Positions 34,301 through 44,714 of a stretch of DNA of 64,000 nucleotides are shown piece after piece. The translations under genes were made by a program, and so were the position numbers. Source of the DNA: Blepharisma stoltei (Eukaryota > Ciliophora > Heterotrichea > Heterotrichida > Blepharismidae); assembly GCA_914767885.1 (NCBI GenBank), contig CAJZBQ010000064.1:310001-374000 (forward strand), in the 5' to 3' direction. Below the pieces are notes generated by a model that did not search any database, was not told where the DNA came from, and saw nothing but the letters and a program-made list of their open reading frames with translations. How positions within the stretch are numbered: the stretch's first letter is position 1; the number at the start of each line of letters is the position of its first letter.

Positions 34301-35047
34301 AAGCGTATTACTACTGATAGTTGGCGTTAAACTTTCACTTGCACCGCTGCCTATCTGCCCAGTAACTGGAGTATTTGCAGGAGTGCTTAACCCAAAATCG
34401 CTTGAAAACACAAATTGGATTTTTCCATCCTGTGGCACATTATGCTGAAGAGTAAATCCGAACGTGTAGGAATTCCAAGCGCCTACTTGAGTATTTGTCT
34501 GTGAAAATGATGAGCTTGTAAGTGTCCCTGGGTTAAAAGTCCCACTTGTAAAACTATATTGAATTTGATAGTCAGGAGATGTGCTTCCTGGGTTGTAGCC
34601 ATAAAATTGAATTGGGCCTATATTGGCTGCATTTAAGGAGGCGATTGGGTTTTGAATGTTTCCAATTAGAAACTTTAAACCAGCTGTCATTTGTTGGGGG
34701 GTGATTAAGGTATAAGTGTTAGATGCAGAAACCCCACATTGCCCATTTTGGGGGTTTGTTGAGCTGTATGCAGAAGTTAGAGCGATATCAGGCGAGACAA
34801 TTAAAAAATCTTTTAAGATGCATGTGCTTGGGAGAGAGTTTATAGGATCAACAACTTTGAATTGGGATGGCAAGATCATTACCGCCTTGAACCCGGCAGG
34901 AACATTTGGAAGTGATTGGGTTAAAGTGAGGGTAGCTAGATAAGTAGTTTGTTCATAGATATTTGCAGAGCTAGGATTTACTGTGACACTTGAAAAACTT
35001 AATACATTGTGGAGCAGGAGGAGGAAAAAGGCCGCGGAATTTTTCAT
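28343..35047 (-). CDS. Giant cysteine-rich multi-pass surface protein (2,234 aa)
   Basis: A single uninterrupted frame of 6705 nt once TGA is read as Trp; no intron or insert. Signal peptide MKNSAAFFLLLLHNVLSFS. Residues about 20-1000 are Ser/Thr/Asn-rich beta-type repeats, each with PSxF/IxFP-like edges. Residues about 1010-1950 are furin-like/growth-factor-receptor cysteine repeats (CxxCxxxCxxC types), including a 98-residue unit repeated at least four times. The last 260 residues have about six membrane helices (ALIGETLLALIIIVIAKF, ILVGITASFIAG and others) and a short cytosolic end. Similar architectures are common among ciliate surface proteins, some thought to be sensory or mechanosensory, but no ligand can be inferred. 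Its start lies only 62 bp from that of the divergent gene at 35110. Confidence 0.88.
29830..31010 (-). repeat. 294 bp coding tandem repeat inside the giant surface protein gene
   Basis: The same block recurs at exact 294 bp (98-codon) steps: equivalent points at about 29981, 30275, 30569 and 30863. Each unit encodes CPSQHYYIT, SCLACDQTCLTC, GSTPFLTEDSKC, FxYTLEGKKLCY and NNQPTC. The exact period and high identity suggest recent unequal exchange. Confidence 0.85.
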
Positions 35048-35109
35048 ATTGAATTATCATCAAAATGAGTTAAATTTAAGTTGTTGTGAAAATTAAGAAA
35101 AGATCTAAA
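35048..35109. promoter_or_regulatory. 62 bp divergent start-to-start interval
   Basis: The start codons of the giant surface protein gene (minus) and the coiled-coil gene (plus) are separated by only 62 AT-rich bp, which must serve both genes. I see no recognisable core promoter word. The role as a shared promoter is inferred from spacing. Confidence 0.45.
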
Positions 35110-36468
35110 ATGGCCAACATTATTATTCCAACACCTGAAAATCTGACTAATGACAATCTAAGAGGAATTCTTTTGGCTATAACTTCTCAGTTAATTGAAG
35201 CACAAATTCAACAAAAACATTTTTCTAAAGAAATTGAAGAAGAGTTAAAAACGCGTCCAACCCTTCAACAAACAATTTCAGCTTTTGCTGAAACTCCACC
35301 CTCAGTTCAAAATCCAATGATGTATGTAGATATATATTCCGTTCATGGAATTGTATCTGGACTCACTAATAAAATTCTTACAAAGTTAGAAGAATTATCA
35401 AAAAATTCTCAAAAATATGAGCAGTTAGCTAATGATTTGATAACAAAAGTTGATACTGCAATTAAAGCTATGAATTTAAAATGTAAAAAATCCAATGATA
35501 TAGCAAATCAATCACTTCTTTATACTCGCAGAAATTTGATACAGCTTACCAATAAGAAAAAACTTGGATTAATTTTTCAGGAATTAAAAAGAAATGCCGA
35601 AAATCACATAAAGGCGAGGAAGATTATTCAAAACAGACTTAAAATTATTGAAAAGATACCTTTAAAAAGAGCTTTGGAGAAATGAAAGAAAATCCCGAAT
35701 TCAAATAATGCAATTATATTTAAAGGAGAGTTAGATAGCACAGCAACAACAATTCGAAGACATCAAGATTCTATTGATATGCTTGAGAAAAAGTAAAGCT
35801 TATACAGGATCTTCAACCTTCAGCAATCTAAAGTTAACAATGAAGAGATTTCTGATATAAAAGAATTTGCCTTAAAAGCAGATCTAAGGGTCTTATTTCA
35901 AGATCTTAAACGAATTATTTCAGTCCATTCTCAAAATACAAAAACTGTAAAACCTATATAGAAATGCACATCACAAATGGCCACTTTTCAAGATTCTCTT
36001 GAAAATCTTAGAGAAGAGTTTAGGAAAATTTGTGAAGAACTTTCTGAAATAAAAACAGCAGAAATGACAAAAAAATTGAAATCAGAAGTTGCAGATTTGA
36101 ATAAACACTATGTAACTTTATCTGATCGAATAGTCAAAACTGACCAATCCAACAAAGTTGAGGAGAGTGATTTTAGAATTTCTCTAATAGATAGAAAACT
36201 AGAAGCTTTAGAGCAGAGAGTTTCTCAAGTGCAAGAAGAAAAAAGTATGGAAGGAGCTTTTTCTAATGTAGTAAAGGGGATTTACTCAAATAAAAGGCCT
36301 ACTTCATCATATCGCAAAGGACTTTCAAGCTCTATGATTCTTTATAATACTTCTCCAACTATGGACCAAGAAACAACTACAACTACTCGACCTCCAAGAA
36401 CAGCTCCTGGAAAATCCCGAGCTCCAACCTTATTTAAAACTACTTCACGTAGAAAAAGTAATTTTTAA
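35110..36468 (+). CDS. Coiled-coil protein of unknown function
   Basis: 1329 nt of coding sequence in three exons separated by two 15-nt introns, 442 residues. The whole protein is predicted helical and rich in Lys/Glu/Leu/Ile, with heptad stretches (ILTKLEELSKNSQKYEQLA; LESLREEFRKICEEL-like; LEALEQRVSQVQEE) and a Ser/Thr/Pro/Arg-rich C-terminal tail (TTTTTRPPRTAPGKSRAP). TGA encodes one Trp (ALEKWKKIP). The shape resembles a nucleoporin- or spindle-type coiled coil, but that is not diagnostic. Its stop overlaps the stop of the ubiquitin protease gene by 4 bp. Confidence 0.78.
35793..35807 (+). other. 15-nt intron in the coiled-coil gene
   Basis: GTAAAGCTTATACAG; removal eliminates a TAA and joins MLEKK to IFNLQQ. 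Confidence 0.85.
35947..35961 (+). other. 15-nt intron in the coiled-coil gene
   Basis: GTAAAACCTATATAG; removal joins SQNTKT to KCTSQMATF. Confidence 0.85.
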
Positions 36469-38258
36469 TTATTATTCATATTAATTTCTGACTCTATTGA
36501 AAATTCAGGAATTTCATAAGCATCTTTCGAATAAATATCCTTTTGCGTTTTAAAAATAACCTGTGCTGAGCCATAAATTTTATTAAATTCTCTTCATAGA
36601 TTTTGGTTTAAAGCAGAATAATGCTTTCTGTACTTAAGATTTTTTTTGATTTCTCCATTTTCAAAGAGACTTGAATTGTCAATAAATCCTGGCAGCTCAG
36701 GAGTTAAAAAGTTGCATTTTGGAGTTCAATTGATGAAATTAATTCACTTATCGATTCATGAGTTTGATACAAGATGCCAAGGCCCTTCGTAACTATTATC
36801 TTCTTTTAAATTTTTAGCTAACTTTACTTCTGTAATTATTCTGATTTTAAAATCATCGATTTCTTTAGAACAAAGCTGGCATACTTCAGACGAAACAAAT
36901 GGAGATCCTTCTAGCCCAAACTGGCTTTGTAGTGTCTGAAACTGAGCCCTGCTGATAGGAAATAGCGAAGTTTCTTTTAAAAGAGGTGACAGGTTTCCAT
37001 GCTTGCATGCAATTGCCTGAAAATCAATTTTTCTTGGAATAGCCATAGTTTGATATTTATTTACCCATTCCAAAGGTATAAAAACCTTATCATTTCCTTC
37101 ACATTTTTCTAGCATCGCTCTTTCATCATAATTCTTCAGATAAAACGCAATATACGCTTGTGCTTCTAAAACATCTTCTATAGTACATTCAGTGACTTTT
37201 TTATCATTGAAAATATATCATTTTCCGTCTTCTTCATTTTTACAAAAAGCTTTATAGTGTCCTCTTCCTGTGCTCCCTTTATGTTGGATTATCCCAATCA
37301 GTGAATAATCAGCATTTTCATCGTTGGCTCCAAAAGTTTTCATATTTATCGTCAATGGTAACTGTACATGAATCCCAATCTTTGAGCTTCCATGCAAATA
37401 TTTAAACCTTTTTACACTGAATGCCATCACATTGGGAAACTCTGTGATTTTATATGACATTTCTATAGGGCATTTCTTTTGGCAGGCTTCACAATAATAT
37501 AAATTATTTACATCATTAATCTCTTGAGATTTAAAATTTGCGATAAGGCAATCATATAAAGATACGATAATTGATGATCCTTTTTGGCAAAATCTAAGTA
37601 AAAGTTACTCTTTGAACTTAAGTCAAATTTTTTGGGAATTTTTGTGGTATTTTTTCTTATCTATAGCGTTCATCATCAGTTTTGATTTTTTGTGTAAGCT
37701 TGGAAGCTCTTTACTTTTAGGTAAAGGCAATAAGATGTCAAGAAAATTATCGATTTTTGTTGTTTCGGTTTTGCATGTGTTACAAGTAATCTTCGTTTCT
37801 AGCTTTCCCTGAAATGTATCAGCAACAATTGAAGAGGAGCCAGGAATAATAGATTTTATTCCTGTATCTAAGCTATTTAATAGATTCCTTAAAAATTCTT
37901 GTGCGTCTTGTTGAAGATCTTGATGATAGTCCTTGCTTAGTGTGTAGGCATTTCTTACAAAGTTTTCAGGAAAGATAGTATCAGTTCTATTTCATAAGTC
38001 TTGAATAAGCTCTTGAAAAGGAATCAATACACTGATTATTTATTACTTTGAATCTGGCTTTACTGCATTAGACAGGTCTTTAAAAATACTTTGGAAGTAT
38101 CACCGAATTGGAGGAATATGACTTAAACATTGAATTGTTGAATTCAGATAGCACGTATTTCCCAAATTTGCGAGACCTGACTTCCCAATAGTGGGTATGT
38201 TACGAGAAAGTAGCTCAAATCTTCTTTCAAGTTTATTAAGTTGAGATATTTCGGTCAT
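36465..38258 (-). CDS. Ubiquitin-specific protease (USP/UCH family, C19)
   Basis: 1764 nt in three exons with two 15-nt introns, 587 residues. Catalytic Cys box [25 protein letters not shown]; a zinc-finger pair CNTC ... CEACQKKC in the fingers region; FSVKRFKY; and the His box [11 protein letters not shown] followed by the F/Y-WYIFND acid region. After the catalytic domain a Cys pair (CQLCSKEI) and a C-terminal DUSP-like region ([26 protein letters not shown]) follow. It removes ubiquitin from substrates; target unknown. All catalytic residues are present. TGA encodes Trp at IRWYF, GKWYIF and others. A palindromic element ends 8 bp upstream of the start codon. Confidence 0.9.
37594..37608 (-). 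other. 15-nt intron in the USP gene
   Basis: Minus strand GTAACTTTTACTTAG; removal joins WLKFKE to FCQKGSS. Confidence 0.85.
38032..38046 (-). other. 15-nt intron in the USP gene
   Basis: Minus strand GTAATAAATAATCAG; removal eliminates two stops and joins KPDSN to VLIPFQEL. Confidence 0.85.
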
Positions 38259-38265
38259 ATTTAAG

Positions 38266-38422
38266 TATAGAATTTTCCCTTAAATAGCGCAGTTTGCCCT
38301 TGATTTGCCCACTGAAAATTTTTTTTTGGTTTGACCAAACCATATGGTACTGGTCGAACCAAAAAAATTTTTTCAGTGGGCAAATCAAGGGCAAACTGCG
38401 CCATTTAAGGGAAATTTCTATA
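38266..38422. repeat. Foldback element, copy 2, just upstream of the USP start
   Basis: Near-perfect inverted arms of about 70 bp: TATAGAATTTTCCCTTAAAT... and ...ATTTAAGGGAAATTTCTATA, meeting at GGTTTGACCAAACCATATGG. It shares the TATAGA end, CCCTTAAATAGCGC-like text and GGTTTGACC with the foldback at 24632. It begins 8 bp from the USP start codon, so it would lie in or just before the transcript leader unless removed. Confidence 0.85.
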
Positions 38423-38619
38423 TCTATAATATTAATTATTGACAAGGCAAATGCAAGATTATTTTTGCCCTTAGCTGAAAATAAATTTTCAGCTACATTA
38501 ATCTATATGCAAAGAAAAACTTGGAAGCTAATCCGAGATAAAAAGTCTTACTCCTCCCTCCATATCGCGTGCGAGCAATTTTTTTGATTTTTGGAGGAAC
38601 TATTTTTTTAAATTCCTAA

Positions 38620-39330
38620 TATAATTGTAGGTGACTAGAGATATATCCTCTATAGCGAGTGCCCTTATATATTTGGACGTGATTTTTGGAATAAAGAGTC
38701 GCCCAAGTCCTGAGTTCGCCTCGAGGTGAGAGGATCAGTGCTATTTCCGCTGATTAACGGCTTGGTTCGAGTGGCAGCTTTTTGAGTCTGATTATGCACT
38801 GCCCCAAGGCCCAATGGTTGTCTGAGAGAGAAAGAGCGACATACTGGTGTAAGCTGCTTGGTGGTCTAAAATTGAATGGGACAAAATGTTGAAATTTTCT
38901 TTTGGTGTCACCAGATAAAAATAAGGAAAACTGCCTCGAGAAAACTTCAAGTTTTGGTCTCTCCTGTTAAAGGGGCCTAAAAAGGGACAATCTGGCCAAT
39001 TAGTGTCTTTCAGGATATACAAGTTGCCCGATGATGGCCCTCAATGCGCCATCATCTGGGAACTAAAGTTCAGGGTCCATACTGGAAATGGGTTCATAGT
39101 GGAGCCCTTTTTGGCACGTGAAAGTGAGGATTCTCCACGTGTCAAAAAGGGCTCCACACGTGGAATCTATTTCCAGTTTGGACCCTTAAAACACATTGCC
39201 TGATGATGACAAAGTGAGCCCCATCATCGGGAATTTTCCATAGCCGCAAGGATAGAGACTTCTCTAGGATGTAAAGGTTCCTGAAATTCGTTTGCCACCA
39301 GTCTCTCACCCACCCTACCTATATTCTACT
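38620..39330. mobile_element. GC-rich germline-type block with internal inverted repeats
   Basis: Composition rises sharply in GC against AT-rich flanks. Within it, 39026-39232 is a nested inverted repeat: outer arms CCCGATGATGG... and ...CCATCATCGGG, inner arms GGGTCCATACTGGAAATGG... and ...TATTTCCAGTTTGGACCC around CACGTG-containing text. No open frame. Its resemblance in composition to the inserts that break genes suggests eliminated DNA; I found no duplication because no gene marks the edges. Confidence 0.5.
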
Positions 39331-40185
39331 TATCTATATAATAAATATTAAAGATAGTTAATTTTCGTGATTTTTAGCAGATTTATCATGTGTATGATAC
39401 CTTATTTTCTATCTTCATTGCATGGGCCACTTTAATAATCTATAATCTCTATTGTTTTTAGTGCTGACTTCTAGTTTTTGTATTTAATATAATCAAGATA
39501 CAATATTGCTTTGAGTTTAATCAAGATTTAGCCATAAACGAGCTTTGCATAGCATTCGGAAAGCAAATAGCCTAAAGAGTATTACTATTATCTGATGAAG
39601 TCACAATTAGATTAGTAAGGCTTACTTATTATCATGTAGCATAATAACAATTTATTTTTAATAATTAGTAAAATTATAAGACAAAGAAAAGAGATTAAAC
39701 TTTATCGTTATACCTTGAATAAGTAAATAATCCTGTTTTAAAAGTGGTCTTAATATAACTATTATCATAAAAATCTGTTTTACCTCATTACGCTTGATTT
39801 AATTTTTAAATTATATTTTATAAAAATTGCCAGTATCTTATTCCTTAATTAATATTTAAATTTGTTTAATAATAATTTATAACTATGTAGAATAGAGATT
39901 GTGGATAAGGTATCAGATATATCGATAAATCTGCTAATAATCATGTCTTAATGACAAATTTATGTATAAACAGTATTGGAATGCAGCTTGTGTAGAGTAG
40001 GGAACTGTGTGAGTTGATCACCATAAAATAATAATATTTGTACGACCGCTTTGCTCTTCATGAAGGAAGGTAATTATATTATTTTTTATATATAATGCAA
40101 TAAATAAGAATGTTCTTTCTATAAAAATATAAGTCTGTTTAACCAACTCATAAAACTACTATTAAGCAAGCTTTTTTAACTTGAT
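39331..40185. other. AT-rich intergenic region, nothing recognised
   Basis: About 850 bp between the GC-rich block and the cysteine-rich gene. No open frame, hairpin or repeat family. Confidence 0.55.
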
Positions 40186-41745
40186 TTAATTAATATATCT
40201 TTCTAGATAATCACTCATCTCCCCAAGCATATTCGTTGTAAGCGCATTTAAAACACACTCATCAAAGCTTAAATTTACTGGATAAAATTTCACATACGAT
40301 AAAGAATTTATCAGCTTTTGGTAAGCATTGTCATCAAGCATTTCTTTAGCGCAGATTAAATCCTCTCTTCTACTTGAATTGCAATTTTGAATCTCTTTGC
40401 TTTTATGCCAGTTCATTACCTGCTGGATTGCAAGCTGCATTGGTTCATCTCCTTGGAATAGTGGGCATACTCCTGTCTCAGTTTCATGATGTTGACAAAA
40501 GCATCCGTACATGCTCTTTGTTTATGATTTTTTCCAGGCAGCCATTTTCTCAGCAAAATCTGGTGGGGAGCTTTTTTATTCTTACTCCCCCCTCCCCTCC
40601 GTAAACGAACAAAAATTTTGTTCGCTTACGGCTTACGGAGAGAGTTGATTTTTTTAGATTTATTAAGATTTAAAAAAAATCAAATTTGTAAAAACTGAGA
40701 AGTAAAAAATTAATTTAATCTGCGAAATTTATGTTTGAAATTGAAAGCTGTTTAAAATTAAACAGAACCAGCTCGAGATTTTATTATCATAATTATCACT
40801 TATCTCAAAAATTCTTTTTTCATAAAAAATTTTTGTTCGCTTAAGGAGGGTGGGTTTTGGGGCAAAAAATAGGGATTTTTCAAATGATTTTGCTCGCTTA
40901 TGGAAGTAGGGGGAATTTAACATTTTTCCAGAAAAAACTGTTATTTTTCAACAAATGTCTAATAAGAAAAGCTTTGATCAAATGGTGCTGAGGAAATCGC
41001 TGCAAGAGAAAATGCTCCCGAGGAAAAGGCATGAGTCAAAGCAATTATGCGGAAGAAATCTTTCATAGAAATCGTCATACTCTGAAAGACAGCATCCATA
41101 CTTTTGACAATTGCTGTCTATACTGCAGGTTTCTGGAAATTCTGATTTAGATTTCACAGGCTTATTGCAGAAAAAATAATCTTCATCTGTGAGTAGACTT
41201 GCACAAGTTCCATACTGACAGAGTAAATTGATGCCATAACTGCACTCATAAACTCGAGTGCCGACTTCTAAAGAGCCAATTGGAACACATCTTTGAATTT
41301 CTGTCATGCATAGAGTCCCATATTGGCACTCCGCATCGTTTTCGCAGGAAGATCCCATACTTTTAAGCGGCTCACAATAGCCCTGTGGACAAAAACGTCC
41401 TGGATTGCACTCATAAGAATCTCTACATTTTGAATTCGTTCCTACACATCTGCCATTATAGCATGCATATGTGTTGCATTCGCTACTGAAAGTACACTTT
41501 TGTCCTGAATGCTTAAGTTCTGATACACAATAGGAACTTAAAGCTCTTTTTTTGAATTTGCAATATTTTGTTTTGTCTTTGCAGCCTCAAACGGAATAAT
41601 CATCAATTTTATTTCTAGATGCACATTGATCTCGAAAAAATGTTTGATTTGCTGTTTTGCATTGAAAAGAAGGACAATAAGGATCTCCATATGAAAAATG
41701 AAGTGCTGAGATAAAAATTAAGCAAAGCTAGCTTCTTGATGTCAT
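40186..41745 (-). CDS. Secreted cysteine-rich protein, paralogue 1, with one in-frame TAG
   Basis: After removing 40498-41037 the frame covers 1020 nt. A signal-peptide-like start (LCLIFISALHFSYG) is followed by repeated disulfide-type cysteine spacing (CTFSSECNTYACYNGRC; CENDAECQYGTLC), then IQRCVPIGSLEV, and a helical C-terminal region (GDEPMQLAIQQVMNWHKS). The gene starting at the right edge of the window (63387-64000) is a clear paralogue over the last 200 residues and confirms the insert junction (NCFCQHH versus NCFCTSN). The only in-frame ATG upstream (41743-41745) is followed at codon 6 by TAG, right before the signal peptide. This could be a nonsense mutation, a sequence error or an unseen insert. 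Function unknown; probably extracellular. Confidence 0.7.
40498..41037. mobile_element. 540 bp insert in cysteine-rich gene 1, carrying a nested MITE
   Basis: AAAGCA occurs at 40498-40503 and 41038-41043. Removing one unit gives HNCFCQHH in frame, as in the paralogue. The outer element has long degenerate inverted arms (CAGCCATTTTCTCAGCAAAATC... on the left; the inverse of GATTTCCTCAGCA-type text on the right). MITE family A copy 4 lies inside it at 40583-40917. No TA occurs in the duplicated hexamer. Confidence 0.7.
40583..40917 (-). mobile_element. MITE family A, copy 4 (nested)
   Basis: Reverse orientation relative to copy 1: CTCCGTAAACGAACAAAA at the left, and TTGTTCGCTTAAGGAGGG then TTTGCTCGCTTATGGAAG at the right, i.e. 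the doubled terminal motif lies on the right. The ends are more degenerate than in other copies. Confidence 0.75.
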
Positions 41746-41871
41746 TTATTATTAGTGGTGATTAATAGGCTAAAATGGTGAATAAAAAATATATCCAAAT
41801 GCATGTCTAAAATATTATCAACTTCTACATTCTTGGATTTTCTTTAAAATTTTAAATTGGTATGTAACAAT

Positions 41872-42760
41872 TTAATTATTTAAATTATTCTTCAATTGCA
41901 CTTCGTACTTCCTCAGCTGCTGCAGAAATCCATAATTTGGCTGTATCCAAGGTCGCTTCGATTTCACAAATGCCATTGCATCTTTCATGCTCATCTTGCT
42001 ATAAGTCATTAGATACCCGATCACCACCGTCGACGATCTCGACACACCAGCAAAGCAATGCACAAGCACAGTTCCTCCACTTGCAATTGCTTCCTTAATA
42101 AACTCAAAGCACTCCTTAAAATGAGCACTTAAGTTTTCCTTACTCTTCGGTAGTGAGAAACTTTGTCTTACTTTTTAGAAAAACTAAATCCTTTAGCGAG
42201 CGAGTGAAACTGTGTTTTATATAAATATTTTATATATCATTTATCGTTTTTCATAGTAGCATCTTAAGCTCATTTTATAAAAAATTTTAAACCACATACC
42301 TTTTTAAGCAAAATTCATCATTCTTAATTTAAATTGATTTTTCTTGAAGAAAAAATTGTAATATAAAATTAAGACTATAATTTTTTAAAAATTAAGCCAT
42401 GCTAAATAAGCACCAAAATTTTGCTCTCTTATAGAGGAGAGCTAGGGTCATCTATCACATTCACCACTTTATATTCAAACTCTCCTGGGAATTTCGGTGG
42501 CAAGCAGTCACAAAGCGTCAGAATATGTGTAATCTTTAGTCTCTTTAGCGTAGCCAATGTATATGCAGCTCCTACAGATCCGAGATACAATTTCTCAAGG
42601 ATCTAGACTATTCGAAAATTACCTTCTGTGGGTTTGCATCTGATCTTTGATATTGGGAAATATACATGCGCTTCATACGTTCCCATACATTGTCCACTTG
42701 TAGTGGCTGGGCCTTTGTAATATTCCTTTGCGTTGGGCGAGTTGCTGTTCGAACTACCAT
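41872..42760 (-). CDS. Dual-specificity protein phosphatase 1
   Basis: After a 281 bp IES and an apparent 20-nt intron are removed, 588 nt encode 195 residues. An N-terminal basic tail is followed by the DSP fold: ILEKLYLGSVGAAYT, ITHILTLCDC, VNVIDDPSSPLPKSKENLSAHFKEC, the catalytic P-loop VHCFAGVSRSSTVVIGYLM, then FVKSKRPWIQPNYGFLQQL. General acid Asp (DD in VIDDPS), catalytic Cys and Arg are present, so it should be active on phosphotyrosine/serine/threonine. Substrate unknown. It starts only 7 bp downstream of the stop codon of the coiled-coil gene on the same strand. A second phosphatase of the same family lies at 62498-63312. Confidence 0.88.
42151..42431. other. 281 bp TA-bounded IES in dual-specificity phosphatase 1
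   Basis: TA at 42151-42152 and 42432-42433. Removal joins DDPSSPL to PKSKENLSAHF in frame. Ends show weak inverted similarity (TAGTGAGAAAC and the inverse of GCTCTCTTATA). Confidence 0.8.
42603..42622 (-). other. Apparent 20-nt intron in dual-specificity phosphatase 1
   Basis: Minus strand GTAATTTTCGAATAGTCTAG. Cutting at the first AG (15 nt) leaves the frame wrong; cutting at the second (20 nt) restores NPQKILEKLYLGSVG. Every other intron here is 15 or 16 nt, so the length is unusual. Confidence 0.55.
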
Positions 42761-42767
42761 TTTATTT

Positions 42768-44714
42768 TTATAAAAATGATAAAATTAATGTTTCAAAATT
42801 ACCTGAAGCTTCTACTTCCCCCCTCTCTCTCCGTGAGAAAACAAAAATTTGCTCATCCACGGAGGGGTAATTTTTTCGAAATTTAAAAAATCCCAATTCA
42901 CAAAAATTGAAAAGCAAATATTAATTTAATTTGTAGAACTTATGTTATAAATTGAAAGTTATTTAAAAATTCAACAGAATAAGCTAGAGATTTTGTTATA
43001 CTAATAATCACTTATATATCAAATTTTTTTTGTTCGTTCGCAGAGGGTGATTTTTACCAAAAAATATGGATTTTTCAAATGTTTTTTTGTTCGCTCACGG
43101 AGGAGGTGGAGCTAGTTTGTTTTTCAAATTCCCGATGTTTGTATTCAAAATGTCGATTTCCAGCTCAAGTTCGTCCTTACGGCGTTTGTTTTGTGCGTTG
43201 TTAGCAATTCGATTGTACTCATTTTCAAGGCGCTGTTTATCTACAAGGAGCATATTTAGTTTGCTTTCCATGTTTGCCATAACGTCAATGTTGTCATTTT
43301 TTGGGCCAGGTATTGGGGAGACGTCTGGCTTTTTGGGCTCTTTTTTGATGAATTGACGAGGCGGGGTTTCCCAGTTCAATGCGTTTTCAACACATGCTGA
43401 GTTATTAGTCCTAGACATGTTTCTTATTAGAGGAGAATGAGACTCTCGGTTCTGATTTTGGTTTCTTCTAGGCTCTTCTGCTCGAATAGGTCTTTCTTCC
43501 TCTTCTCTTTCATAATATCTAGGATTTTCATCAATATCTTCTCTAGAAGGCGCTTTTTTAAGCTGGTTAATTTGGAGCTTAAGCTGATCATTTTCTAAGG
43601 TTAGCTGCTTTATTTGTTGGCTGCATTTCTTTTTTGATGATTCTAACTCAGCTTCAAGCATTTCAATCCTATCTTCTGCTCTTGCCAAATCTTTTTCTGC
43701 ATTGCTTGTATTTTTATTGCTATTCACTCTATTTTCCAGCTCTTCAATTTTTTCTCTTGCTTTATTTAGCTGCCTTTCTAGCTCTTCAATGCTTAAATTT
43801 GCATTTTTCAGCTCCATTTCACTTTGCTCATACCTTTCTTTATACCCATCGCTGTTTTTATTTCCTTTTTGCAATTGCTCTTCTAAATATGCACATCTTT
43901 TTTGTAAATTATTGAAGTCTTCTCCATTATAATTGCCTCCATTCCTCACTTGGTCTTCAAGGTCCATAATATCATACTTTGCATTTTCTAATGCTTTTTT
44001 TAGTTTTATGATTTCATTGTCTTTTATTGAAATAATGTCTTGAAGCTCTTTTTTTTCTCTTTCAAATTCTTCTTTGGATTTAATGTCATTTTGGTGGAGG
44101 AATTGAAGCTGAGATTGAAGAGCTTCGGTTTGTTGACGAAGAATCATTTCAGAATATTGCATTTGAGGAAATATCTGAGGGTACATTGAAGGAAAATATG
44201 ATGCGGGAGGAGGCATAAATTGTTGGGATGGGAATTGAAATTGTGGATAATGAGCAAAGGAATTTTGACGAGAAATGTCCACTTGTGGGATATAGGCTGG
44301 AATGTGCTGAGAGTAACCTTTTATTTCGCCGGAATCCATTGATTGGTATTGAGAAGATTGAGGGGAATCTGGAGATGGCTGGGAAAATTGTGGGATTTTG
44401 CGTTCTCTTAACGGACTTTCATTTTTCAGCTGTGGAGGTGGCTGAGGTGGCTGAACTTCTTTTTTAATCTGAGTCTGCTTGGTTTCTTTTTCTACCACAA
44501 CTTTTTGTTTCGATTTTTGAAGCCTTGATTCTTCTTCTAGAAAGCGTTTAAATAATCGACTGTTCAGATGTTTGTCTATGTTAAAATCAGATGGCATTTC
44601 AAATAAAGCTTTATTATTGCTTTTGTCTTTTAAAACACCTTCTTGATTTCGGCTTAAAATTTCTGAAGCTTTATCTACACTTTTGCTTCGATCTTGGGCT
44701 GCTCTTCTTTCCAT
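42768..44714 (-). CDS. Coiled-coil protein with disordered N-terminus
   Basis: Excluding the MITE at 42813-43112, 1647 nt encode 548 residues. The first 190 residues are Pro/Gln/Ser-rich (QPPQPPPQLKNE; YPQFQFPSQQFMPPPASYFP), then a long heptad coiled coil (roughly residues 195-390, such as NIEELERQLNKAREKIEELE), a charged linker, and a short final coiled coil (MESKLNMLLVDKQRLENEYN). The MITE falls near the extreme C-terminus: with the MITE the protein would run into MITE text through a TGA; without it the end is NKLEASGNFETLILSFL. No domain recognised; a structural role is likely but unproven. Confidence 0.78.
42813..43112 (-). mobile_element. MITE family A, copy 5 (in coiled-coil gene 3' end)
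   Basis: TA at 42813-42814 and 43113-43114. CTCCGTGAGAAAACAAAA at the left; at the right the doubled terminal motif GTTCGTTCGCAGAGGG and GTTCGCTCACGGAGG. Excision gives a longer and different C-terminus in frame. Confidence 0.85.

Noticed and set aside
34716-34943. Antisense open frame over the start of the giant surface protein gene
   Set aside because: Shadow of the real coding strand; no start context or similarity.
38740-38790. GGTTCGAGTGGC as a tRNA T-arm (possible tRNA gene)
   Set aside because: No matching acceptor, D or anticodon arms could be folded around it.
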